Assembly (NCBI GenBank): GCA_025350465.1
Contig: JANXXU010000016.1
Location: 86,309-150,308, forward strand
From: Alphaproteobacteria bacterium
GTDB lineage: Bacteria; Pseudomonadota; Alphaproteobacteria; Micropepsales; Micropepsaceae
DNA: 64,000 nucleotides
Direction of reading: 5' to 3'
Positions 8,485 through 17,688 of the stretch are shown here, piece after piece (positions within the stretch are counted from its first letter, which is position 1; the number at the start of each line of letters is the position of its first letter). The notes beneath the pieces were generated by a model. That model was not told the DNA's origin. It saw nothing but the letters and a program-made list of their open reading frames with translations, and did no database searches. A program made the position numbers and the translations under genes.

Positions 8485-8762
8485 TGCTGTCCCTGCCGCA
8501 AATCGTTGCCGCGCTGTGGGGGCGCCGCGCGAAGGGCGTCGCCGTGCAGTACGCGCAGGCCTTCCACGGGCGCGAACTCGTCAAGGCAGACCTCGCGATG
8601 TTCTGCAACGCCGCCGCGCCGATCGAAGGTGCGAGCGAATTCGAACGGGGCGTCCAAGAGGGCAAGCGCCGCGTCTGGCTGCACATCGCCCGCATGTGCG
8701 GCCTCACCAGCGACGATTTCGTCGCCATAGCCGATGGAGCAAAAGCATATGACAACGGGTAA
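8484..8762 (+). CDS. Small phage virion protein, Bbp19-like
   Basis: A 92-residue protein. Segments FCNAAAPIEGASEFERGVQEGKRRVWLHIARMCGL resemble the short Bbp19-type proteins found just before the scaffold gene in podophages. The ATG overlaps the stop of the preceding fragment, so it was probably translationally coupled to it. Its 3' end overlaps the scaffold start by 14 nt. The exact role in the virion is unknown. Confidence 0.55.
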   Translation: MLSLPQIVAALWGRRAKGVAVQYAQAFHGRELVKADLAMFCNAAAPIEGASEFERGVQEGKRRVWLHIARMCGLTSDDFVAIADGAKAYDNG

Positions 8763-9573
8763 CGAGTCCGCGCTCGCGGGCACCTCGCAAACCACAATGA
8801 GCGCGCCGCCGTCGTCGCAAACTGCGAGCGCCGATTGGACGCAAGGCCTCGCGCCCGAACTCAAAGCGATGATCGACACGAAGGGCTACAAGAGCCCCGG
8901 TGATCTCGCCCAAGCTTACGCCCACGCCGAAAAGGCGATCGGCGCAGACAAAATCGTCGTGCCGCGCGACGGCGTCTGGGATTCGACGGCGCGCGCGAAA
9001 CTGGGCGTGCCCGATAAGCCCGACGGCTACAGGGTTGCGCGCCCCGACCTGCCGCAAGGCATCACCTACGACGAGAATTTCGAGAAGGCGATGCTGCCCG
9101 TCGCCCATCGCCTCGGTCTAACGCCCACGCAAGTCAACGAGCTCGTCAAGGCGGTGAGCTCGCATCGCTTGGGCGAGTTTCAATCGAGCGCGCAGGCGAG
9201 CGATGCGGGGCGCGCCGACGCCGAGCGCGCGCTGCGCAGCGAATTCGGCGCCGGCTACGACGCCAAGGTCACGGTCGCCGCGCGCGCCGTTCAGCATTTC
9301 GGCGGGCAGGGTCTCGTCGAGCATTTGAACGCCTCCGGCCTCGGCAATCATCCCGAGATGATCAAGGCCTTTGCCAAGATCGGCTCGATGATGGGCGAGG
9401 ACTCGTTCAAGGGCGGACGACCCGGCGGCTTCGGTCTGTCGCCGGAAGAAGCAAAGTCGGAAGCCTCGCGCCTGATGGCGTCCGACGCTTACAAGAACCG
9501 CAATCATCCCGAGCACGATCTCGCCGTGCGCAAAATGTCCGAACTCTTCGAGCAGCAATTTCCGGGCGCCTGA
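8749..9573 (+). CDS. Phage capsid scaffold protein
   Basis: A 274-residue scaffold of the T7-like type, which guides capsid assembly. A Ser/Thr/Ala-rich N-terminus is followed by KGYKSPGDLAQAYAHAEKAIG, the VPDKPDGYRVARPD block and NFEKAMLPVAHRLGLTP, features typical of podophage scaffolds, with an acidic/helical C-terminus. ATG 8749 was preferred over 8734 because GGAG lies 10 nt upstream. The major capsid gene that normally follows is missing; instead a carrier-toxin gene starts 50 bp later. Confidence 0.75.
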   Translation: MTTGNESALAGTSQTTMSAPPSSQTASADWTQGLAPELKAMIDTKGYKSPGDLAQAYAHAEKAIGADKIVVPRDGVWDSTARAKLGVPDKPDGYRVARPDLPQGITYDENFEKAMLPVAHRLGLTPTQVNELVKAVSSHRLGEFQSSAQASDAGRADAERALRSEFGAGYDAKVTVAARAVQHFGGQGLVEHLNASGLGNHPEMIKAFAKIGSMMGEDSFKGGRPGGFGLSPEEAKSEASRLMASDAYKNRNHPEHDLAVRKMSELFEQQFPGA

Positions 9574-9622
9574 AGCACACGCCGTCGTCGCCTTTGTCAC
9601 AGGCATCATGAGGTACTGAAGC

Positions 9623-10948
9623 ATGGCACCGCCCATTCGCATCGTTTCGCCCGAGCTGACCGTGCCCGTGCTCGACGCGCCGCGCCTGAAGCCCATCGAC
9701 GTGTCGAGCGGCTTGGAGTCCGTCGCCGGCGGTCTCGAAGATTTGGCGCGCGCCCACAAGATCACCGAGGTCAACGACGCCCAGATCGGCTTCACCAACG
9801 CTTTCCGCGATCTCGACGCGAGCGTGCGCCAGGCGCCGTGGGACGAGAAGCAGCCACTGTTCGATGAGCATGCGGCAGCGATCCGCCGGCAATATCTCGA
9901 TCCCGTCACCGGCAAGCAGCAGCGCCAAGCGCTCGAGCCCGAGTTCGAGCGCACCGTGGGCATCTATCAGGCGCATACGGCCCACGATGCCTTTAGGGCC
10001 GAGGCCGCGCACAACATCGCCGCCGCCGGCATCGCGACGGGCAAGATCGCGGCCCAAGTCGCCATCGCCCGCTCGCCGCAAGAGCGCGAGATGCTGGTCG
10101 ACCAGGCGACCGCGCTCAACCATCATTTGGCGATCGGCGGCTTCATCAACGAGGACCAGCGTCAACAAGCAAACCTGCAGTTCCTGAATCAGGCCGATGT
10201 CGCCTCGGTTCAGGCGGCACTCGACGATCCGAACCGCGATCCCTCTGCTCTGGCGCGCACGCTGATCCAGCGCAAGCAGTACTTTCATTTGGACCGAGAT
10301 CAGGTTTCGAACTTCGTCAAGCTCGCGCGCAACGAAGCGATCCGCCGCGACGGCCTGGTGGCGGCCAACACCAATGTCGATGCGGCCGTGCTCCAGCAGC
10401 AAGCGCCCAAGATCGTTGACGACAATGTTCTATCGCTGTTGACGACGGGCCGCCCGCTCGCCGGCGACAGCCTCGCCACCCTCGATCGTTTGCCGAAAGA
10501 TCAGCAGGCGCAATATCGCGGCGCGATCGACGGCGCCGACACCATCTTCCGCACCGCCGGCGATCTGCGCCTGCAGTCCGATCAGCAGATGGCCAAGTCG
10601 CTGGAGCAGCTCAAACCCTTCGGTGACGCCGTCTACAACCAGGCCATCGCCTTCGCCAACAGGATCCTTGCCGACCGCACGCGCGATCCGGCGGCAGCCA
10701 TCGGCACTATTCCAGCCGTGGTAAATGCTTGGAACTCCCACGACCAAAATCCGACGAGCGAGAATCTGCAGAGACTGTCCAGACAAGCCAAGCCGCCCAA
10801 ACCGCCCTCGGCATTCCTGCAGACCGGCAACGCTCGTTGCCGAACCATCTTGCCGAGAGCGAAGCGCGCACCATTCTCAACGCTGCACCCGCTGATCAGC
10901 TCGCCGCCTATCGCAACCTCAAGGCGCGCTACGGCACGTACGCGCTGA
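9623..10948 (+). CDS. Carrier copy 1: internal-virion-like protein, frameshifted
   Basis: The N-terminal carrier shared by three genes here (MAPPIRIVSPELTVP...). It is almost entirely helical and has the block GFINEDQRQQANLQFLNQ followed by DPNRDPSALARTL, the style of podophage internal core or ejection proteins that pass from the virion into the cell. Against copy 2 I count about nine substitutions in the first 245 residues. Near 10,785 one nucleotide is missing relative to copy 2, so the last ~50 codons are out of frame and the natural continuation lies in the overlapping frame ending at 12,237. GAGG lies about 10 nt before the ATG. Confidence 0.7.
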   Translation: MAPPIRIVSPELTVPVLDAPRLKPIDVSSGLESVAGGLEDLARAHKITEVNDAQIGFTNAFRDLDASVRQAPWDEKQPLFDEHAAAIRRQYLDPVTGKQQRQALEPEFERTVGIYQAHTAHDAFRAEAAHNIAAAGIATGKIAAQVAIARSPQEREMLVDQATALNHHLAIGGFINEDQRQQANLQFLNQADVASVQAALDDPNRDPSALARTLIQRKQYFHLDRDQVSNFVKLARNEAIRRDGLVAANTNVDAAVLQQQAPKIVDDNVLSLLTTGRPLAGDSLATLDRLPKDQQAQYRGAIDGADTIFRTAGDLRLQSDQQMAKSLEQLKPFGDAVYNQAIAFANRILADRTRDPAAAIGTIPAVVNAWNSHDQNPTSENLQRLSRQAKPPKPPSAFLQTGNARCRTILPRAKRAPFSTLHPLISSPPIATSRRATARTR

Positions 10949-12237
10949 ACGTGCAGCAACAGCTTGATCCCTTCCTCTCGCCGCAATTGCGCCAAGCCGA
11001 CGCGCAATCTTCTCCGCTCGTAGGCGAACTCATGTGGAAGCAAATTGTCGCCACCACACCTGCCAGCGATCTTATCCCCGATCCGAGCGCCGCAAACGTC
11101 AAGCTAGGCGCGCTGGACGCTCTTACGACGGAGCCCGGTTCGCATCAGGTTGCGGAGCTTGCCAATCCAAGCGTGATATCCGACGTGGTTGCGCAAGGAG
11201 GCCAGGTCCCCGCCGCTACACAGCCGCAGCAGCAATCCGTCGCGCAAGCGCCAGGCCAGCCGCCGGCCGCCAAGCCCGCCGCGTCCCACAGGTCGTCGCG
11301 GACCTACGATCAGCCGACGCAAGAGGATATTGATACCCTGCTACGCAATCCGCATTTGCGCAACGAATTCGAATATCGCTTCGGCCCGGCGGAAAATCCA
11401 AATTTTCACCTCACGCCGGACCAGCTTGCCAATCTGCCTGAACGTACGTGGGATCCGGCGACAATGCTGCGTCCGACCCGTGGAATTCCAATTGCACCAC
11501 CACGCGGCGGTGCGTTTACCGATGACGAAGGCAATCGTCTACCGAGCGACAGGTTGCCGACCGGCTCTTACGTATCGCCCGAACCCGGTGAGGGCAAGGT
11601 GCTACCGCTCGAAGGTTTTGTCGCAACTAAGGACGACAGGAGCCACCCGCCGCAGGAAAGCGCTTCCAATTATCCAAGTGAGGTCTTTGACCCCTACATG
11701 CTATATCGGACGGAAAAATCGGGCGCGCCGAGGATTCACACAGGTACCGATTTTGCGGCGCCTGTGGGCACGCCTGCTCACGCCGTTGCTGGTGGAGTAG
11801 TTTTCATCCAGCACGACTCTGGAAAAAAGAACAGCTTGGGCAACGTCGTCGGATTAAGGCATCCGGACGGTACGATGGCGCTTTACTGCCACCTGCAGGG
11901 ATTCAACGTGAAGCCGGGAGATATCGTTCAGCCAGGCGATCAGATTGGCACCGTCGGTTTGACCGGTAACGCCAAAACAAATCCAAAAGCCCCCCATCTC
12001 CACTTAGAAATTCTCGCGGAAGACAGATCGCGATCAAACGGCGGACTTGACTTGAGCGGCCATCGAAAAACTATCGACCCAATGGAGTGGCTAAAACGAC
12101 CCATTCTGGGCCCTGTAGACCTCAGCGGCACACCCGCGCCGAACGCGACCGACCAAAGAATCGCGAGGGCAGGGTCGGGATTGTACCACGAAGATATCGA
12201 CAGCTCTGTCCGTCGCTATGCCCCGGAGGCGCGCTGA
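10729..12237 (+). CDS. Carrier copy 1 C-terminal part with M23 peptidase module
   Basis: Continuation of carrier copy 1 after the -1 frameshift; homology begins near 10,786 and the TTG at 10,729 is only the first formal start. The end of the carrier (QAAQTALGIP to SSPLVGELMW) is followed by a Pro/Gln-rich linker, then an M23/LytM domain: HTGTDFAAPVGTPAHAVAGG gives His and Asp zinc ligands, YCHLQ is the usual loop, and APHLHLEI supplies the HxH motif. This should be an active peptidoglycan endopeptidase. The next gene encodes an exported protein suited to immunity. Expression needs frame restoration or reinitiation. Confidence 0.75.
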   Translation: MELPRPKSDERESAETVQTSQAAQTALGIPADRQRSLPNHLAESEARTILNAAPADQLAAYRNLKARYGTYALNVQQQLDPFLSPQLRQADAQSSPLVGELMWKQIVATTPASDLIPDPSAANVKLGALDALTTEPGSHQVAELANPSVISDVVAQGGQVPAATQPQQQSVAQAPGQPPAAKPAASHRSSRTYDQPTQEDIDTLLRNPHLRNEFEYRFGPAENPNFHLTPDQLANLPERTWDPATMLRPTRGIPIAPPRGGAFTDDEGNRLPSDRLPTGSYVSPEPGEGKVLPLEGFVATKDDRSHPPQESASNYPSEVFDPYMLYRTEKSGAPRIHTGTDFAAPVGTPAHAVAGGVVFIQHDSGKKNSLGNVVGLRHPDGTMALYCHLQGFNVKPGDIVQPGDQIGTVGLTGNAKTNPKAPHLHLEILAEDRSRSNGGLDLSGHRKTIDPMEWLKRPILGPVDLSGTPAPNATDQRIARAGSGLYHEDIDSSVRRYAPEAR

Positions 12238-12431
12238 AGCAAGCCGGCCCATCCCTGGTTCGAACTGGAAAGAACGTCGCTCAGCGATATCGTTCAGATG
12301 TCACAAAGCGTTCGTATCGTCGAGGTCGCGCAACCAACATTGTCCGAAAGGCGCTAGAATTGATCAGATAGGCGGTAAGGAGAGCGTTGGTAGTTATACA
12401 GTGAACTACGCGCGCAATGATCGGTGAGACC

Positions 12432-13013
12432 ATGAAGGTGCGTATACGGACGGTTGGATTGCTAGTTGTCGTCTTCGCCGTCCTGGGCGACACCGTGCCG
12501 GTCATAGCCGGCAATCTCGTTTCGCTCACTGATTCACCGACCACCCAGTGCAATGGGCTGACAGAATATTGTCATGAGTGGAGAATCGAAGGTGTTCCTG
12601 GAATTCGAATCGTGAGCAGTGGTTATGAAGACGGCGGAGATGAAGAATTCGACAAACTCGGTGCGGAAGGGCTTTATACAAGAATCCTCACGTTTTCCAT
12701 GTCACCAGAACCGCGCTACAACGGCGTTGTGGAGGAAACAGAAAAGATAAGGACAATTCCATTTCGCATGGGGCCGAAGGGGCTCGAGGTCTGGGCGACT
12801 TTTGATCACGATTTTACCTTTGACGGTGTGAACTGCTACCCGGCGTGGCAAAGGCGTATACCTGCTGTTCTCGCTTACCTGGGCGACAAACGGCCCAGAA
12901 CTCTTGCGCTCCATTACCGTCTGATGTCACTAAGCGAGCTTGTACGTCAGGCGCACATTGCCGTGCCGGGCTCCAACGCTACGGTTCCTAATTGCCGTGG
13001 CGAATGTTGCTGA
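12432..13013 (+). CDS. Exported protein, candidate immunity to the copy-1 M23 module
   Basis: A protein of 193 residues with signal peptide MKVRIRTVGLLVVVFAVLG...AG and a Cys-containing mature domain (TQCNGLTEYCHEW, GVNCYPAWQ, NCRGECC). The base composition is visibly more AT-rich than the carrier. An upstream ATG at 12,417 is possible. No family was recognised. The immunity role is inferred from its place directly after a peptidoglycan-hydrolase module and from its predicted periplasmic location, where such a toxin would act. Confidence 0.55.
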   Translation: MKVRIRTVGLLVVVFAVLGDTVPVIAGNLVSLTDSPTTQCNGLTEYCHEWRIEGVPGIRIVSSGYEDGGDEEFDKLGAEGLYTRILTFSMSPEPRYNGVVEETEKIRTIPFRMGPKGLEVWATFDHDFTFDGVNCYPAWQRRIPAVLAYLGDKRPRTLALHYRLMSLSELVRQAHIAVPGSNATVPNCRGECC

Positions 13014-13045
13014 ATACCCTCCGGCGTTTTCGGCGATCCTTGAGC

Positions 13046-13170
13046 CTTTCAGCCGGATAAGATCGCGAGTGCACTTGGTTAGCTCAAGCCGCTCGGCGAC
13101 GGCACCCACGCCCAAGCACAAGAGTTGGCGAACGGCATGATGGCTGGCCGCGCCGGTGCCATCGGCAGCT
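13046..13170 (+). pseudogene. Decayed carrier fragment
   Basis: The stretch reading AGCTCAAGCCGCTCGGCGAC and continuing through CCCAAGCACAAGAGTTGGCG matches carrier copy 2 around 16,165-16,225 (the QLKPLG...HAQAQDLANRIMA region), with an in-frame TAG near 13,080 and no start. It marks the right edge of the copy-1 unit. Confidence 0.65.
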
Positions 13171-13267
13171 TCATCGACGACAAGCAGCACCCGTGAGCAC
13201 GCGAATGGCGTTCGCGTGGATGCGAAAATTGTCGCCACGCGAAAACGGTCGCCGCTATACTGCCGCC

Positions 13268-13813
13268 ATGCGCCAGGCGTTAAGACTTCACCCCGACTCG
13301 CGTTGCACGGCGGTGACGCATGTCGAAGTCGAAGTCGCGCGCCCACGCCCCGGCAATTTGCTGCTGCATTTCTTTGTGACCGGCCGGATCGGCGATCTGC
13401 GCCTGCCGGCAGTGACGGCGCCCGCGCGCGCCGATGAGCTTTGGCGCCACACCTGCTTTGAGGCATTCGTCCGTTCATCGCTCGGCGTTGCCTATTATGA
13501 GTTCAACTTTGCGCCCTCGCTACGTTGGGCGGCCTATCGCTTCGACGGTTACCGAAGCGGGATGAGCGCGGCGAGCGAACTCGGCGCGCCGCATTTCGAC
13601 GTGCAATCGATCGCCGAGACTTACGAATTGCAAGCCTCGCTCGCGCTGGATCCTCTGTTGAGCTTGCCGAGCGCCGCGCCCTGGCGTCTCGGTCTCTCGG
13701 CGGTGATCGAGGAAGCGAGCGGGCGCAAATCCTATTGGGCCTTGACCCATCCGCCGGGCAAGGCGGACTTTCATCATCCCGATTGCTTTGCGCTCGAACT
13801 TCCAGCAGCCTGA
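13268..13813 (+). CDS. DOMON-like domain protein
   Basis: A 181-residue protein matching the DOMON-like family: DELWRHTCFEAFV, YYEFNFAPSLRWAAYRFDGYR and SYWALTHPPGKADFHHPDCFALEL are the usual conserved blocks. The family may bind a haem or sugar ligand; function is not established. It is followed five bp later by the DUF1343 gene, a pairing that looks like host DNA. Both lie between phage-derived carrier copies 1 and 2. Start ATG 13,268 was chosen as the first Met before the conserved part. Confidence 0.8.
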   Translation: MRQALRLHPDSRCTAVTHVEVEVARPRPGNLLLHFFVTGRIGDLRLPAVTAPARADELWRHTCFEAFVRSSLGVAYYEFNFAPSLRWAAYRFDGYRSGMSAASELGAPHFDVQSIAETYELQASLALDPLLSLPSAAPWRLGLSAVIEEASGRKSYWALTHPPGKADFHHPDCFALELPAA

Positions 13814-13818
13814 CTCAC

Positions 13819-15021
13819 ATGCAATTTGGCATCGATCGACTCCTCGCTGAGCCCGCGTTGCGCGCTCCGCTCAAAGGCCGGCGCGTCGCCTTGCTGGCAC
13901 ACCCCGCTTCCGTGACGCGGGACCTGATGCATTCGCTCGATGCGTTGGCCGCCTGCGATGACATCACGCTCGCCGCCGCCTTCGGTCCCCAGCATGGGTT
14001 GCGCGGCGACAAGCAAGACAACATGGTCGAGACGCCCGACTTCAACGATCCCGTGCACGGCATGCCGGTGTTCAGTTTGTACGGGCAGGTGCGCAAGCCG
14101 ACCGACGCGATGATGGGGACGTTCGATGTTCTCCTCGTCGATCTCCAGGATTTGGGTTGCCGCATCTATACGTTCATCACGACGCTGCGCTACGTGCTCG
14201 AGGCGGCGGTGAAACACCGCAAGGCCGTGTGGGTGTTGGATCGCCCCAATCCCGTCGGCCGCCCCGTCGAAGGCTTGCGGCTGATGCACGGTTGGGAAAG
14301 TTTTGTGGGCGCGGGCCCCTTGCCGATGCGTCACGGCCTGACGCTCGGCGAGTTGGGATCGTGGTTCATCAAGACGCTCAAGCTCGATGTCGAGTATCGC
14401 CTCGTCGAGATGCAAGACTGGCAGAGCGATGCAGGCCCCGGACACGGTTGGCCGCTCGGCACCCGCATTTGGATCAATCCAAGTCCCAACGCGCCGAATT
14501 TATGGATGGCGCGCGCCTATGCCGGCACCGTGATGCTCGAGGGCACGACGCTGTCGGAAGGCCGCGGCACCACGCGCCCGCTCGAATTGTTCGGTGCACC
14601 CGACATCGATGCGCTGCATGTCCTGAAGGAAATGCACGCTCTCGCGCCGCAATGGCTCAAGGGCTGCACCTTGCGCGATTGCTGGTTCGAGCCGACGTTT
14701 CACAAACACGTCGGCAAACTATGCAACGGCGTGCAGATTCACAGCGAAGGCCCGAGCTACGATCACCACGCCTTCAAGCCGTGGCGCATCCAAGCGCTCG
14801 CCTTCAAAGCGATCCGCCGATTGTATCCGGATTATCCGTTATGGCGCGATTTCGCCTACGAATACGAGCACGGCAAACTTGCCATCGACGTCATCAACGG
14901 CTCACCGGCTTTGCGCGAATGGGTCGACGACAAAGCCGCGACCCCGCAAGATCTCGACGCGCTGACGCTACCCGACGAGCAAGCTTGGACAAGCGAGCGC
15001 CAAGCGTACTTGCGCTACTGA
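13819..15021 (+). CDS. DUF1343/NamZ-type exo-beta-N-acetylmuramidase family protein
   Basis: A 400-residue member of the DUF1343 family, whose characterised member NamZ removes terminal N-acetylmuramic acid from peptidoglycan fragments. Conserved blocks seen are FGPQHGLRGDKQDNM, VFSLYG, DLQDLGCRIYTF, VLDRPNPVGR, YAGTVMLEGTTLSEGRGTTRP and GVQIH. No signal peptide, so it is probably cytoplasmic and used in wall recycling. It forms an apparent two-gene unit with the DOMON-like gene and lies between two M23-bearing carrier genes, possibly by chance. Confidence 0.85.
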   Translation: MQFGIDRLLAEPALRAPLKGRRVALLAHPASVTRDLMHSLDALAACDDITLAAAFGPQHGLRGDKQDNMVETPDFNDPVHGMPVFSLYGQVRKPTDAMMGTFDVLLVDLQDLGCRIYTFITTLRYVLEAAVKHRKAVWVLDRPNPVGRPVEGLRLMHGWESFVGAGPLPMRHGLTLGELGSWFIKTLKLDVEYRLVEMQDWQSDAGPGHGWPLGTRIWINPSPNAPNLWMARAYAGTVMLEGTTLSEGRGTTRPLELFGAPDIDALHVLKEMHALAPQWLKGCTLRDCWFEPTFHKHVGKLCNGVQIHSEGPSYDHHAFKPWRIQALAFKAIRRLYPDYPLWRDFAYEYEHGKLAIDVINGSPALREWVDDKAATPQDLDALTLPDEQAWTSERQAYLRY

Positions 15022-15102
15022 AGTACTGAACATCGGCGGCCGCGAGGCCGCTTGTCGTCGGCGCGCGTCCGCTCGCTTGCCGCCGCAAGAACCCCCATCC
15101 GT

Positions 15103-15129
15103 TTCGAGCAGCAATTGCCGGGCGCTTAA
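15103..15129 (+). pseudogene. 3' tail of a second scaffold gene
   Basis: TTCGAGCAGCAATTGCCGGG continuing to a TAA encodes FEQQLPGA, matching the final residues of the scaffold protein (FEQQFPGA at 9,550). The following ~45 bp up to the ATG of carrier copy 2 also match the 9,574-9,622 spacer. The duplicated unit therefore began inside the scaffold gene. Confidence 0.75.
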
Positions 15130-15175
15130 AGCGCGCCGTCGTCGCTGTCGTCGCAGATATCATGAGGCCTGAACC

Positions 15176-17686
15176 ATGTCCCCACCCATTCGCATCGTCT
15201 CGCCCGAACTGACGGTGCCGGTGCTCGATGCGCCGCGCCTGAAGCCCATCGACGTGTCGAGCGGTTTGGAGTCGGTCGCTGGCGGTCTCGAAGATTTGGC
15301 GCGTGCGCACAAGATCACCGAGGTCAACGACGCCCAGATCGGCTTCACCAATGCTTTCCGCGATCTCGACGCGAGCGTGCGCCAGGCGCCGTGGGACGAG
15401 AAGCAGCCACTGTTCGATGAGCATGCGGCCACGATCCGCCGGCAATATCTCGATCCCGTTACCGGCCGTCAGCAGCGCCAAGCACTTGAGCCCGAATTCG
15501 ATCGCACCGTCGGCATCTATCAAGCCCATACCGCACACGACGCCTTTAGGGCCGAGGCCGCGCACAACATCGCCGCCGCCGGCATCGCGACGGGGAAGAT
15601 CGCCGCTCAAGTCGCCATCGCGCGCTCACCGCAGGAGCGCGAGATGCTGGTCGGCCAAGCGACCGCGCTCAATGATCACCTGGCGATCGGCGGCTTCATC
15701 AACGAAGACCAACGCCAACAAGCGAACCAGCAGTTCCTGAACCAGGCCGATGTCGCCTCGGTTCAGGCGGCCCTCGACGATCCGAACCGCGATCCCTCTG
15801 CTCTGGCGCGCACGCTGATGCAGCGCAAGCAGTACTTTCATTTGGACCGGGATCAGGTTTCGAACTTCGCCAAGCTCGCGCGCAACGAAGCGATCCGCCG
15901 CGACGGTCTGGCGGCGGCCAACGCCAATGTCGACGCAGCAGCGCTCCAGCAGCAAGCGCCCAAGATCGTTCACGACAATGTTCTATCGCTGTTGACGACG
16001 GGCCGCCCGGTCGCCGACGGCAGCCTCGCCGCACTCGATCGCCTGCCGAGCGATCAACAGCCGAAATATCGCGATGCGATCGACGGCGCGAGCCAGATCT
16101 TCGGCAAGATCGGCGACATGCGCACGCTGCCGCCGGACAAAATCGCCAGCGCGCTCGATCAGCTCAAGCCGCTCGGCGCCGGCATTCACGCCCAAGCGCA
16201 GGATCTAGCGAACCGCATCATGGCCGACCGCGCGAGCGATCCAGCGCGCGCCATGCGCGAGTCCGTTCCGACCGTCGCCGATGCTTGGGCCGCCTACGAA
16301 GCGAACGCCGCGCCCGAGAATCTGCAAGCGGCAGCGAAGCTGAGCCAAGCCGCGCAAACCGCGCTCGGCATTCCGTCGGGCCAGCAACGCGTATTGCCGA
16401 ACGATCTTGCCGAAAGCGAGGCTCGCACCATCCTTAGCACCGCGCCCGCCGATCAGCTCACGGCGTTGCGCGATCTCAAGTCCCGTTACGGCACGTACGC
16501 ACCGAACGTGCTGCCGCAGGTAAATCCCCTCCTCTCGCCGCAATTGCGCCAAGCCGCCGCGCAATCCTCGTCGCTCGCGGGCGATCTCGTCTGGCGCCGC
16601 GCCGTCGCCGAAGCGGGCGCGAACGGTCCGGTGCCGGATGTAGAACAGCTGCGCAGCGCAACATTCCAGCTTGCTGCCAATCAACCGCTCGACGCGCAAA
16701 GCGGCGCGGCGAATGGCACCACGCCGACGCCCGACTTAAATCAAGTAGCGACAAACGGTACGACCGACGCGTCGTCGCCTGACTCCGCGACGACGGTGCA
16801 AGCAGTGGCAGCACTTGGCGCTCAGCCGCAATCGGCGCCCACCGCTCCGCCTCCTCAATCTCCGGGAAATCTAGCCCAGCCTCCTGCGACGCCGCAGCCG
16901 AAATACAATGAGGTCGCACCGTCGCAAGTGCCTCAAAATCCAAACATCATTCCGCCCGCATCGGGCGACGCGCCGTGGAAGCTTACTCCGAGGAAAAACA
17001 TACTCGTTCCGGCTGATCATCTCGATCCTGGGCTGCGCGCATATCTCGACAGTCTCGATTGGTCGAATCCGACCGATGACTTAATTCGAGGGCCCCATAC
17101 GCCGCACGGGGGTGGCGGCTTCTATGACTTGCGGGCAGGCAAAAATCACACTCATTGGTATCATGGTTCGCTTGACATCATGTCGATCCAAGGGACAGTC
17201 GATTCCAAGGGGCACGAATTGACCCAGGGACGAGAAGTTACCTCTCCGGTCACAGGGACGTACGTCGGAAACGGTAGCGTTCCTGATGAGGGGCACTACA
17301 TCGAACTCGATTTAGGGCGCAGCGTACATATTCGGGTTTTTCACGTAAATTTGGCGAATGCACCCTTCTCCGATAAACAGCCACCGCACGATGTTTTGCT
17401 GCGACAGGGAGACATCGTTCGCTCCGGCGAAACAATCGGCACCCAAGAGTATTTTGGCGGCACTCTCGCAGGCACGCCTATTCACGCCCACGTCCAAATC
17501 ATGCTCGAAACGTCCCCCCGCTCAGGACGCTATTTCCTAATCGATCCGTCCCTCTTCATTCACAACCCGCAGGGCTTTTGGCACCAGGGTAGCTTCGGCG
17601 CGCCCGCGCCAACGCCGGAGATCGTCGAGCCAGGCAATGGACCGCCGGGGCAACCGTGGTACACGGGAAACTTGCTGCCGCACTGA
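15176..17686 (+). CDS. Carrier copy 2 with divergent M23 peptidase module (intact)
   Basis: The only uninterrupted carrier-cartridge gene, 836 residues. Residues 1 to about 480 are the shared helical carrier ending SSSLAGDLVWRRAVAEAG. A Pro/Ser/Gln-rich linker follows, then a C-terminal domain with WYHGSLDIM (His and Asp ligands), HIRVFHVNLA, LLRQGDIVRSGETIG and PIHAHVQIM (HxH), so all M23 active-site positions are present although the sequence is unlike the copy-1 module. Expected activity is peptidoglycan cleavage. GAGG lies 9 nt before the ATG. It is followed by an exported candidate immunity protein. Confidence 0.8.
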   Translation: MSPPIRIVSPELTVPVLDAPRLKPIDVSSGLESVAGGLEDLARAHKITEVNDAQIGFTNAFRDLDASVRQAPWDEKQPLFDEHAATIRRQYLDPVTGRQQRQALEPEFDRTVGIYQAHTAHDAFRAEAAHNIAAAGIATGKIAAQVAIARSPQEREMLVGQATALNDHLAIGGFINEDQRQQANQQFLNQADVASVQAALDDPNRDPSALARTLMQRKQYFHLDRDQVSNFAKLARNEAIRRDGLAAANANVDAAALQQQAPKIVHDNVLSLLTTGRPVADGSLAALDRLPSDQQPKYRDAIDGASQIFGKIGDMRTLPPDKIASALDQLKPLGAGIHAQAQDLANRIMADRASDPARAMRESVPTVADAWAAYEANAAPENLQAAAKLSQAAQTALGIPSGQQRVLPNDLAESEARTILSTAPADQLTALRDLKSRYGTYAPNVLPQVNPLLSPQLRQAAAQSSSLAGDLVWRRAVAEAGANGPVPDVEQLRSATFQLAANQPLDAQSGAANGTTPTPDLNQVATNGTTDASSPDSATTVQAVAALGAQPQSAPTAPPPQSPGNLAQPPATPQPKYNEVAPSQVPQNPNIIPPASGDAPWKLTPRKNILVPADHLDPGLRAYLDSLDWSNPTDDLIRGPHTPHGGGGFYDLRAGKNHTHWYHGSLDIMSIQGTVDSKGHELTQGREVTSPVTGTYVGNGSVPDEGHYIELDLGRSVHIRVFHVNLANAPFSDKQPPHDVLLRQGDIVRSGETIGTQEYFGGTLAGTPIHAHVQIMLETSPRSGRYFLIDPSLFIHNPQGFWHQGSFGAPAPTPEIVEPGNGPPGQPWYTGNLLPH

Positions 17687-17688
17687 TG

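Noticed and set aside
9407..10402. 331-codon minus-strand frame, with similar frames opposite carrier copies 2 and 3
   Set aside because: Repeats with the carrier because the DNA is duplicated; carrier frames have the ribosome-binding sites and phage context.
9623..10948. Carrier as a MuF-type phage toxin or Rhs protein
   Set aside because: No MuF motif, no RHS/YD repeats and no PxxxxDPxGL-type core end; helical ejection-protein style fits better.
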